64,000 bases of DNA, taken from contig NW_005434602.1 of assembly GCF_000315625.1 (NCBI RefSeq), positions 164,750 to 228,749 on the forward strand. Direction: 5' to 3'. This stretch comes from Guillardia theta CCMP2712. Its lineage: Eukaryota; Cryptophyceae; Pyrenomonadales; Geminigeraceae. The notes beneath the pieces are model-generated. The model saw nothing but the letters and a program-made list of their open reading frames with translations, did not search any database and was not told the origin of the DNA. Position 1 is the stretch's first letter; each line of letters opens with the position of its first letter. This document shows positions 49,401 to 58,357 of the stretch, in pieces. Both the position numbers and the translations under genes were made by a program.

Positions 49401-50487
49401 GGCGATCAGCAACGTGAAGCTCGTGCCCTTCATGGTCCAGATGGGCTTCCACTGCCTCGGGGACGGGGCGAGCTCGACCTGGCGGCAAATCTCTTCCTCT
49501 CTCACCCGCTACGTGTCACAGACGAGCAGCGACGGCGTGCTGAGCGTGGTGGACGGGCCGGACTATCACCTGGTCTCGACCCTCTGGTTCCCATCTTGCT
49601 GGCAGGGGAAGAGGAGCTTTTTCCTCTCCTGCCTCCTGCGACAGGCGCTGAGGGGACTGCCGGACTCCTCCCTGCAGGGAGAGAGCTGGGAGGAGTCGCC
49701 GGAGGTCTTTGCGCAGTGCCGGTTGCCCTTCATGCTCTTTGCGCTCGTCTCCCGCCTTCACGAGATGCTTTACGAGCTGCCAGGAGGCTCCAGGGCTGTG
49801 GAGGATGGAGCGTTGACCAGCGAGCGATGGGTGTCAGAGACCGACGGGATGCAGGGCAAGTTAAGGAATGATCATGAGCAGCTACTGGCTCAGTTCGAAC
49901 AGCTTGTAGAATTCAATGAGCAGGTCCCTTGCCCACATATCCCTCACTGCTATCCTCCACCCTACCTCGCTCCCTCCTCCTTCTCTTAACCCCATCTCTC
50001 TTCTCCTTCCTCGCATCCTCCTCTCTTCCTCTCTCCCTGGCTGTCCCTGTCCCCTCGCTCCTCACTCGCTTCCTTGCAGGAGCTCTCGCCGTGCGAGTCG
50101 CTCATGGAGCTGCTGGACGTGGCTGACAGTCTCAAGGTCTTGACGCCTCTTCTCCGACGAGTCGTAACTCGATGACAGGACGTCAACCCACCAGGGGATC
50201 TCAAGACTTGGATGCGATCAGTCGGTGAGGGAGAGGAGAGGGAGCGAGGGGAGAGACGAGGAGGAGAGCATGACGGGGGGCGAGGCGAGGGAGGAGTGGA
50301 GGTGGGGGGAGGAGAGAAGTCAGGAGGGGAGAAGGACGAGGTTCTCTGTCCCCTCACGCTTTCTCGCAGCATCGCAATGAAAGAGAAGTTGGTAGCTTCA
50401 CTCGCTCAGCAGCCTCAGCATGCTTGCCGTGCTGCCAAGGTTAACCGTAGGGACAATCCTTTTAGGAGCAAGCAGCTTGACCTGTGA
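34474..50487 (+). CDS. UBR4/BIG-type giant E3 ubiquitin ligase
   Basis: Recognises N-degrons and marks proteins for degradation; the product is about 4,900 residues, near the 5,000-5,200 of human UBR4 and plant BIG. Exons include 34474-35107, 35158-38044, 38106-38526, 38576-~38770 and more; the last long open frame runs to about 49921. Domains in order: helical repeats; a UBR box (~39665-39860: EQHWYHCWTCGLV, CCAVCAK, then VCHRGHDVTYSRYSRFFCDC across an intron); a beta-propeller-like region (~40300-41450); a galactose-binding-like segment (~41640-41910); a ZZ zinc finger (~43020-43160: CCDKCGLQPVVGTRW, CKDFDLCNNCY); a family-specific Cys cluster (~45380-45570: CPRCNRPV, CRYCRENAFQCRLC, CNECGYCKHARF); and the C-terminal hemi-RING catalytic module (~48895-49260: LMCIICHEGFRYKPED, VVHMSCHQQA, KCNNILPI). 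Several introns are 44-57 bp. The last two or three exons (50080-50487) are uncertain: a phase mismatch near 50217/50370 leaves the C-terminus open. Confidence 0.93.
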
Positions 50488-53400
50488 AAGAATCGGATTA
50501 GTAAAGTCAGTAGAGAATGATATCATCCTCACAATTGTAGTCATCGACATCAGCAATCAGCTTCATCCATGTCATCAATGCATCATCAACATCAATGTTT
50601 ATCAACATCAAGAGCATCGTCGTCGTCATCGTCATGAACATCCTTGTTCTCATCGTCATCGTAATCATTTCACCATCGATCGGATCTCCGAGAAGCTGCT
50701 GTGCTCGCTGTAAGGAACCCCGTAGATGACGAGAGGTCCTCGCTCCTGCCTGCTCACGCCCTGCCGCAACCAAGTATTACCTTCTCCGCCCTTACCACCA
50801 CCTCACCCCCCCTCCTCCCCCTCCCCCCCCTCCCCCTCCCCCTCCTCGCTCCCTCCCCTTCCAGTGACCTTCAACTCACCAGCGCCTTCTCCACACCAGA
50901 AAGCGNNNNNNNNNNNNNNNNNNNNNNNNNNNNNNNNNNNNNNNNNNNNNNNNNNNNNNNNNNNNNNNNNNNNNNNNNNNNNNNNNNNNNNNNNNNNNNN
51001 NNNNNNNNNNNNNNNNNNNNNNNNNNNNNNNNNNNNNNNNNNNNNNNNNNNNNNNNNNNNNNNNNNNNNNNNNNNNNNNNNNNNNNNNNNNNNNNNNNNN
51101 NNNNNNNNNNNNNNNNNNNNNNNNNNNNNNNNNNNNNNNNNNNNNNNNNNNNNNNNNNNNNNNNNNNNNNNNNNNNNNNNNNNNNNNNNNNNNNNNNNNN
51201 NNNNNNNNNNNNNNNNNNNNNNNNNNNNNNNNNNNNNNNNNNNNNNNNNNNNNNNNNNNNNNNNNNNNNNNNNNNNNNNNNNNNNNNNNNNNNNNNNNNN
51301 NNNNNNNNNNNNNNNNNNNNNNNNNNNNNNNNNNNNNNNNNNNNNNNNTCCTCCTCCTCCTCCTCCTCCTCCTCCTCCTCCTCCTCCTCCTCCTCCTCCT
51401 CCTCCTCCTCCTCCTCCTCCTCCTCCTCCTCCTCTTCCTCCTCCTCCTCCTCCTCCTCCTCCTCCTCTTCCCCCTCTCCCGCACGGTCCCCCAGAGAACG
51501 TCCATCCGGTCGGTCGTATCCCGACGACAGTCTTGTACTTCCCCTTTGCCATCCCCAGGTAGGCCGACATCTGCTTGAAGTTGATGCATCCCATGGGCAC
51601 TACATGCAGCCTGGCCTCATGCGCCACCGTCGTCAGGCGCTGCTGGTCCTCCTCCTTCAGCTCGAGGCACTCGAGGACCTTCTTCTTGGCGGGATGGACG
51701 TACAGCTTGCAGCCGCTCTCCCGCGCCGCCTGCAGGAAGACCTCCTCCTTGCCGATGGTGTAGGAGCCGACGAGGAACAAAGTCTCCCTGTTGGCAAACG
51801 CGTTCGACTTGACCAGCTCCCCGACGAAACGAATCGCGTCCTCCTGGGCAGGGAACTCGTGCTCAGGGCTGCAGTAGGTGGTGTCGAGGAAGAGATGATC
51901 TATCTTCCTGCTCCCAGTCGATGTGAAGGAGGACAAGACCGGGTCCTCGCTGAACTTTGGGTGGAAGCGAAAGTCTCCGGTGTGCAGGTGGCACTTGCCA
52001 TCGGGAGTCTCAAAGAGGATCAGTGCCGAGCCCGGACAGTGGTTTGCAGGAAGGAAGGTGACGCGGGTCCCCTCGATGAGTAGCGGAGAGTGATAAGCCA
52101 CGGCAACCAGGTGGTCCGCGCTCACTCCGATCTTCAACTTCACCAGCCTTGCAGTGACGGGCGTGCAGTAGATCTTACCTGAGTTGAACTTCTTCCTCAG
52201 CCCGGCGTAGTGATCGGCATGGAAGTGGGAGAGGATGTAGTGCTTGACAACAGAGTTCCGCACGTGGAAGTTGTCGACGGTGAAGGAGCTGGCTCCCGGC
52301 ACACTGTGATGAAACGCGTTGCTACCTGTTACCCGATCTTCACTCCACATGCTCGTCTTCTTCGGCTTCTGCGCTGGAGACTTTCCCTTCTTCCCCTGCC
52401 CTCCTGCAGGGCTCTTGAGGGTCTGAGGGGGGGCTTGTGCTATCGATCCCTTGCCTCCGAAGAAGGCGAAGATCGGACGAGTGTTAGCAGCCGTCAGCTG
52501 TTGTCCACCCGCTCCTTCTCCGCCGACCTGCCTGTCATGCACGCTGTGAAGCTCCTGCTCGGGCTCGTAGCCGTGGTGGGGATCGAGAGGCGGACGCTGC
52601 GGGGAAGGGAGGGCATCGTCGTGCTTGAGAGCTTCAATGCTGTCGGCAAGCAGGAGGAAGTCTTCGTGCGAGGCGAGGTCAAGGCCCATCTCCCTACAAC
52701 GGGGTCGGATCAAGGTCAAGCTCGAAGGAGGCAGCGATACCTCAGGTCGGCTGACGTCAGCGCCCTCAGGCAGGACATGTCCGTCACGTCGTGGAGGACG
52801 AAAGTCTGTCATGGATCGTCACAAGGCCGAAACCTGCTGCTACACTCACCTCGAAAAAGCTCTCCAACCCCAGGACTTCCAACCAATTACGAAGTTCTCC
52901 GTCCTGCCCCTGCCCCTGCCCCTGCCCCTGCCCCTGCCCCTGCCCCTGCCCCTGCTCCTGCTCCTGCCCCTGCCCCTGCCCCTGCCCCTGCCCCTGCCCC
53001 TGCCCCGCCCTCGCCCTGCCCCTGCCCCTGCCCCTGCCCCTGCCCCTGCCCCTGCCCCTGCCCCTGCCCCTGCCCCATTCGTCGGACAGGAGATTCAAAC
53101 CCGACCCCTGGCTCTTCATGCAACATTGCGCTCACTGTTCGCTGCTTCTTGACACTTGCTTGGGTCTCCTCTTGTTCTGGAGATGCTGGGGGGTTCACGG
53201 GAGGAGAGAGCTGGTTGAGATCCCCTGGACTGGGCAAGGAGGGAGCATCAATACAGTTGTTGACGTGCTGATTGCGATCTTCTAAGGATATATCCTCCCA
53301 GCTCTGATTGCAGATGAAGCAGGTCCATGACGAATCCAGCCTGAAATCATCATGCTTCCGGACATCGCACGGTGAACCAATGCTTGAGCTGTTCTGTCCA

Positions 53401-53567
53401 CATGCATGAGGAGGCTGGCAAGGAGAAGCTGACGCTGTGCCACTGTTCGGAGACGATGCAGTCTCCGTCCGTCGCTTCCCGAGGCTCAGCCTTCGTTTGT
53501 GTCCCAAGCTTGAGTTGGTCACATTGGCAAGAGGACGGCGTTGAAAAATATCGCATTCGCTCTCCAT
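50398..53567 (-). CDS. SNM1/DCLRE1-type DNA crosslink-repair nuclease with UBZ4 and SAM domains
   Basis: A 5' exonuclease of the metallo-beta-lactamase/beta-CASP family acting in interstrand-crosslink repair in the nucleus. ATG at 53567 (MESECDIFQRRPLAN). Domains: a UBZ4 zinc finger (~53330-53260: WTCFICNQSWEDI ... HVNNC, C-x2-C...H-x3-C); a SAM domain assembled over three exons (~52900-52640: ELRNWLEVLGLESFFE, then TFVLHDVTDMSCLRALTSAD, then LREMGL); and the catalytic region (52320-51480) with ILSHFHADHYAGL, ANHCPGSA, HTGDFR and LDTTYC. The C-terminal DRMBL part continues beyond a 443-N gap: GPLVIYGVPYSEHSSFSEIR (~50745-50680) and the last exon 50481-50398, KLLAPKRIVPTVNLGSTASM with stop 50400-50398. 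A (CAGGGG)n hexanucleotide array lies between UBZ4 and SAM, coding or intronic. The 3' end converges on and may overlap the 3' end of the ligase gene. Confidence 0.88.
50906..51348. other. Assembly gap (443 N) beside a TCC repeat
   Basis: Unknown bases run directly into a (TCC)n tract (51349-51470). The gap sits between the exon ending near GIRPTGWTFSGG and the short exon before the final DRMBL exons of the SNM1 gene, most likely inside an intron. Poly-Ser, poly-Pro, poly-Arg and poly-Gly frames here are repeat artefacts. Confidence 0.97.
51349..51472. repeat. (TCC)n microsatellite
   Basis: About 120 bp of almost pure TCC on the plus strand, interrupted once or twice by TCTTCC, adjoining the gap. 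Confidence 0.97.
52907..53076. repeat. (CCCCTG)n hexanucleotide array in the SNM1 gene
   Basis: About 28 units of CCCCTG (CAGGGG on the coding strand) with two short variants (CTCCTG, and GCCCTCGCCCTG in the middle). On the gene's strand it lies between the UBZ4 and SAM exons. The two flanking coding frames differ, so the array is either wholly intronic (a phase-0 GTCGGG donor and GGCAG acceptor can be drawn) or has changed length out of frame. Confidence 0.93.
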
Positions 53568-55166
53568 GGCTACTGCAGATGATCCCCACACTGATGAGAC
53601 AACAAGTCCGACCAGAAGAGGAAGAATGATGTGAAGCTGCGAGAGGAAACTAGGCCAAGCGGATGAACTGCAGAGAAGCAGCAGAGATACAGGGAAGACA
53701 AGAGAAGGACAGAGTAACTTCAAGATGGGAAGACAAGGATATGCGTCCTCCACATGAACTCTCGATCACCGCAGCAGCATTCCACCTTCCCTTCCCTCCA
53801 TTTCCTTTCAAAGCATCAAATGTTTACTCATCAAAGGGAGTCCCTAGTAGTTAACTTTGAGTAAAAGCCCTAGTAGTCTGGCTCAGTGACCCGTTGCCTC
53901 GGAGTTGGTCCTGCTTCGGGCTTTCCCCCGGTGCCGGGCCGCCGGGCTCGGAGGTACAAGTCCGAGCAGTGACAGATAGGGCCGTTAGAAGATAGCGAGC
54001 CGTGACGGGAATCTCAAGGTTATGGAGACATACAAGGGTACTGATTTTTAACTTAACTTTGAGTAAAGGACCAGAAGGATGACGACGTGCGAGTGGGAGA
54101 CATTTTCACAGTCGAAAGGGGGTAGGGTGGATATATTTAGATGGTGGGGGGTGCTTTGTGGTCTGCACGTTCTAGGCAAATCCAAACGAAATGGGGGGGG
54201 TATTACGGAGTCCTTTCGTCTTATGGGTGGGGTACTTTCTCGAAATCTTAGGGGTGGTGTTGAGAATATAATTCATTATTATCTTTTAGGATAATTATTA
54301 ATAATGATCACGAGGAAAGAGTCAAAAGTAGCTTTTATAGTACTGGATTCTCCTCTATGCCCCCCACTCTGCTATGACCATGCTATGACTTTTGTCGCAG
54401 ATATAAGAGATAGCCTACAATAAAATATTTTAACAACACTAATAATAGATTTCGGGAAAGTGCTACAGGGGTGGGGGTGGGTGTACATGTTCTTTGAAGG
54501 GTAGGGCGGTGCTGTAACCGATCATACTTTCTCATTACTAGGGTAGTGGAGGTTATGGGAGAGACGAGGGGTACAGAAGGATCCTTCTGTTAACTTGGGG
54601 TCACTAGAGAGCAACGAGGGTAGGTAGTCACAAGAAATATAAAATGCCCTTGTATGGCTGGGGTATGTAAAGGAGGGCCACCGAAGTAATAAAAAATGTG
54701 ATGCTCGGGGGTGGGGTGGGGGTGGGGGTACTATCTGTCGGAACAGATACCGGTGGATTGAAAGTGTCTTATAAAACCACGGGTCCTCACTAGCCTCTTT
54801 TTATTCGAAAGGGGTTGGAATAGCCTGGGTAGGGTACCATGAGAACTGTGCAGTTTGCAGAGGAGGGGTGGGGGGTTGTTGAAGGAAAATGGAGGGCGAA
54901 GAGGGCCAGAATGTCAGACGAGGTTGTAAGGGACGAGGGGAGATGGTCTTTGATGAAGCGAGAGGAGGGGACAACAGTAAGATATGATGCCTTGAGGTAG
55001 ACACGAGAAAACGATTGGACACAAAGGACCAAACGGAAGGCGGTTCAAGAAGAAAACTCCAAACAGGGCTATAAACAAAAGGCACAAACAAAAGTGAGGG
55101 ATTGTTAAGAAAGAGGAGGGAGTTACAGGAATAGAGGTAAGGTAGTTCAAGTAAGCTGCTGAGAAC
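53568..55166. repeat. Repeat-rich intergenic: motif, GC block, motif, GGGGT tract
   Basis: 53851-53867 carries a partial copy of the AT-rich motif (TTAACTTTGAGTAAA). 53880-53990 is a GC-rich segment with GGGCCGCCGGGCTCGG and a following TACAAGTCCG, similar to 29868-29930. 54039-54068 is a second copy of the motif. 54110-54760 is a long G-rich tract of GGGGTGG and GGGGTA words. 54790-55166 has no recognisable gene and leads into the membrane-protein gene. 53570-53830 is the SNM1 upstream region. Confidence 0.65.
53851..54068. mobile_element. Short element flanked by direct repeats of the AT-rich motif
   Basis: A unit of about 218 bp starting and ending with TTAACTTTGAGTAAA and enclosing a GC-rich body. 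The body shares CCGCCGGGC, CGG and CAAGTCCG landmarks with the left end of the recombinase element at 29857-29930. It has no coding capacity, so it would be a non-autonomous or solo remnant. The copy at 57661-57796 (GC block then motif) may be a half unit. Confidence 0.45.
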
Positions 55167-57073
55167 ATGTCTGGATCTAGTGGAAACTTTAAATGGTGCG
55201 GAGGGGCCGTCATTCGACTTTTCAAGCGACTCTCATCGCAAGACATTAGCTTAGACATCCGCATGCAACGGCGGGAAAGAGAACTGCACAGAGCTCATGA
55301 TGCATCAGCCTTCTTCTGCGCAAGACCTCTTCAGGCAGCACTTGGTCGAGCTCCGCTTCTCATGATCCTGGCCATGTTGTCTTCCATGTATTTTTCTATT
55401 TGCCTGAGGTGGATACAAATTTTGAAGGTGAATGGGATAAGAAGTTTCCGTTATTACCGATTTTCAGTGGAAGGGATTCGATCACGAGGAAACTCGACGT
55501 ATGCTCACGCACAAACCTTTGGAATTCTCAAGGACGGAGTCGACGTCAGGAATTCACTGTGGCAAAAGTCGGTGAGGCACAACATGACATGGCAACCGGA
55601 TGGTAGCATCCTCCTCTCCTTCGAGCAACCTGTACAAGCAAATGGCTTCTACTTCATGACAGAATCCACAAATCCGGAGCTAGATCCCGTGCTGTTCCAT
55701 GTTACCGCATCGGATGACCGGTTGCGATGGGAAACCTTTGGGTCCTCGTCGTTCTCCTTCGACTGGTTGATTTCATATCACGACACCAGGAGGATTTTCA
55801 TTCTTTCTGATGAAAGTTACCCAACAACCTTCATGAGAAACGAAGTCGAAGTCTTTGACATGAGTGCTCCGCGTCTGAAAACTTGCCTGTTGATAACTAT
55901 CAATCTCATCAGAACATTCACGTTCGGTCTTCCAGCCTTTCTTGGACTCTCAAAACAAGAGTTTGTTGCCAAAAGAGTGCTGCAGAGTGGAATGATCATT
56001 GCAGGGTGTGTCAAGACTGTACTTGCTATCTACGATCCATACAACCGTGGCTCGATCTTGCTTCACATCATCCTCACGGTGTTCATGGCGCTGAGCATCC
56101 AGCTGTTCGATGATGATCGAACTTTCTGGGGAAGTCTCTTGGTATTGTACAGTGCTTGGGCGATCATCGGGATGAGGCTTGCGAACAATGTGAACATCAT
56201 TTATGCTGTTTCAGTTTGCTCTGTGAGCGCGTTGATCTTGGTCTACCGTAGCCGGATCGCAGCGGAAATACGCAAGCTTGCCCTCACAGACAAGAACGCT
56301 TATGATTCAGCTTGGCTTTCCATGAGCAGTTTGAGTGAGAATGCACGCCTCATCGACCTGTTGAGGGAGGAGCTAAATGAGTTTCCGATTCCCCTCCGGA
56401 GTGAAGCCAGGCACTACGAAGAGTGTACCTGTAGAATGGGGCTTGGATCAGAATCAAGTTTTTCTGACGAGAGAGGAACACCGAAGGGATCTTGCTATCA
56501 ACAATTGAAAAGGTGGTGTCGTTTAAGATCGCCCGTAAGCTCGCTGGACCGCCTGTACGCGCAGGCTGCTTGTGTGCAATGCCTTCTGCATGACAAGATT
56601 AGCCAGTGGGTCGATCAGCTCGCTGATTCTGACGGCCTGACATCAGAAGAGAGCCAGGCGGCCTGCTCCTGGCAGGGGCAACCCTCAAGTCTTCTGAGCA
56701 AGCCATAGAGAAAGCACTTCGTTGCTACAAAGGAGATGGCTCTCGCGTCGTTGACATTTGCCGCCAGAGGCTCGTGGTGGATTCCATGGACCATCTGTTG
56801 AAACTGGTTCAGCTTATCAAAGATGATGATGCACTGCACATCGTGAGGGTGAAGGATAGGATGACGCTTCCCTTCAACCATCCCAGCATGCAAGAAAGCT
56901 GTGGTTTCAGAGCCGTGCTCTTGAACTTTCATTTCCTCACAGATGAAGCCTTGTCCTTCGGGCTGGCAGGGCACATTTGTGAAGTACAGCTAACGTTGAA
57001 GGAATTCGCTGCGCTCTGTTCAGCTGAATCGCACCAACGCTACAAGCGCTATAGATACTTGATCCGACACTGA
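55167..57073 (+). CDS. Multi-pass membrane protein with RelA/SpoT-like C-terminal domain
   Basis: ATG at 55167. A hydrophobic helix near residue 65 (PLLMILAMLSSMYFSICLRW) is followed by a polar, possibly extracellular beta-rich domain with sugar-site candidates (NSTYAHAQ, HNMTW). Then four or five membrane segments occur between about 55880 and 56250 (LLITINLIRTFTFGLPAFLG, ILLHIILTVFMALSIQLF, YAVSVCSVSALILVY). The C-terminal part has SSLDRLYAQAACVQCLLHDK, then in another frame EQAIEKALRCYKGDGSRVVD, HIVRVKDRM, GFRAVLLNFHF and GHICEVQLTLKEFAAL, ending RYKRYRYLIRH with a stop at 57071-57073. The VKxR, GFRxVLL and CEVQL strands follow the order of the RelA/SpoT synthetase fold, and this module is common in protist genomes; (p)ppGpp synthesis is not shown. 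The frame changes near 56640-56700, where the first frame stops at 56708. No clean GT-AG intron was found, so a sequence error or frameshift is possible. Confidence 0.7.
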
Positions 57074-58357
57074 TGACATCACGTTCAGCCTTGTGCAAAA
57101 GGATGTGCCATGGTACAGGATCAAATTGAAGCCTGGAGGACGACCAGCTCACTACGGGAGAAGCTAGGCGAAAGGGGTCAAGCAGGATTCTCCTCTGCAC
57201 AAATAAGCATGAACCGACCATCAACTGCGTCTCAGATTGGTGTTCGCGTGATGATGCATCGAGATTACCGTAAGGTCGCAAACACTAATCGTTGGAAGAT
57301 TGCACGTCGAATTCGCTCTAGGCACACATGGATCGTACCGTGGTACAGCATGGAAGGAATGAAGGCTATCCGGCTAAAGCAAACGGAGGAGTTCAGAGCC
57401 TGAGGTTTCTTTCCATACGAGTCTTGACTCAGGCACGCGGCCTGTGCAGTTGACAGTGATTGCCAGTAGCCGATTCTAAGTTTACACTACCGTTTGGATC
57501 AAGCGCTGCCACTAACATTGTCATCACACCAATTCTGATTAAGTTAGTAGCTAGTAAATGTTCGATCAAGTCATTAGTGATTCGTATCGGACACTGGCCG
57601 CTTAGGCTGCCGCTGCTTGAACCGTTTGGCATGCTGAACTTCTTGATGCTATAACATCTCAGCGGGCACTGGCCGGCCAGTGTACTCAGCGACGGCGTGC
57701 CGGGCGGTGTAAGTTATTAGACCTTCACTTTACCGTCGAGGCACCATTACTAATACATTGTCCTCGTACTGATTTTTAACTTAACTTTGAGTAAAGAATA
57801 GAAGCTTCGAGCAGAACAAATTTTATTAATTGTAAAACTAAGAAAAAAATCTCAACCGAGTCCGGAAGGGATGATACCCAGCCGCCTTTTTGATGTGGGT
57901 GGGTGGGGGTTACTAGAATTTGTTTGACTACCCCCTCTTTTGATAATGAGTTGGGGGGTGTACCATGGGTGCACGGGGTTTGATTTGCAGGAACAGAAGG
58001 TGCTATTCTTGGATGGTGGGGTAGTGGTATCACGGGCCGGATTGAAAGGGTTGGGTAGGGTCATGAGGAGGAATATTGGGGGTAGTATGGTTTAAGACTG
58101 CTCACGTGAGGGGGTGGGGTGAGGGGGGGTTACTGAGCTGTAAAGAAATCTGCGAGCAGCGGAGCGGGGGACGGAGGGTGACAGGGAAGAGGGAAACGAG
58201 GAGACGGGAGAGCGAAGAAGAGAGTGAAAGTGAAGCAAGAAGACATATAAACTTCAACTATCACATCCAAAGAGATTTTTTTGCAGAACAGGTGTGATAT
58301 ACTGGCTGGCTGGGCTAAAAGAAGTTGCCGCGATTCGTAATTCGAAATTTCGGATTG
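57074..58357. repeat. Repeat-rich intergenic: GC block, 40-bp motif copy, GGGGT tract
   Basis: 57110-57403 is a basic 97-residue ORF without recognisable motif. 57590-57707 has GC-rich words (GCCGCTTAGGCTGCCGCTGC, CACTGGCCGGCCAGTG as an inverted repeat). 57757-57796 is an exact copy of the 40-bp motif found at 29817. 57880-58140 is a GGGGT/GGGTGG tract. The order GC block, motif, G-rich tract is the same as at 53.9-54.7 kb. 58150-58357 leads into the methyltransferase gene. Confidence 0.65.

Noticed and set aside
50701-52083. Plus-strand ORF with poly-Ser/poly-Pro and a readable C-terminal half
   Set aside because: It runs through Ns and a TCC repeat and is antisense to the conserved SNM1 catalytic exons.
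52210-53271. Plus-strand ORF with (Ala-Pro)n repeat
   Set aside because: Made by the CCCCTG array and antisense to UBZ4 and SAM exons.
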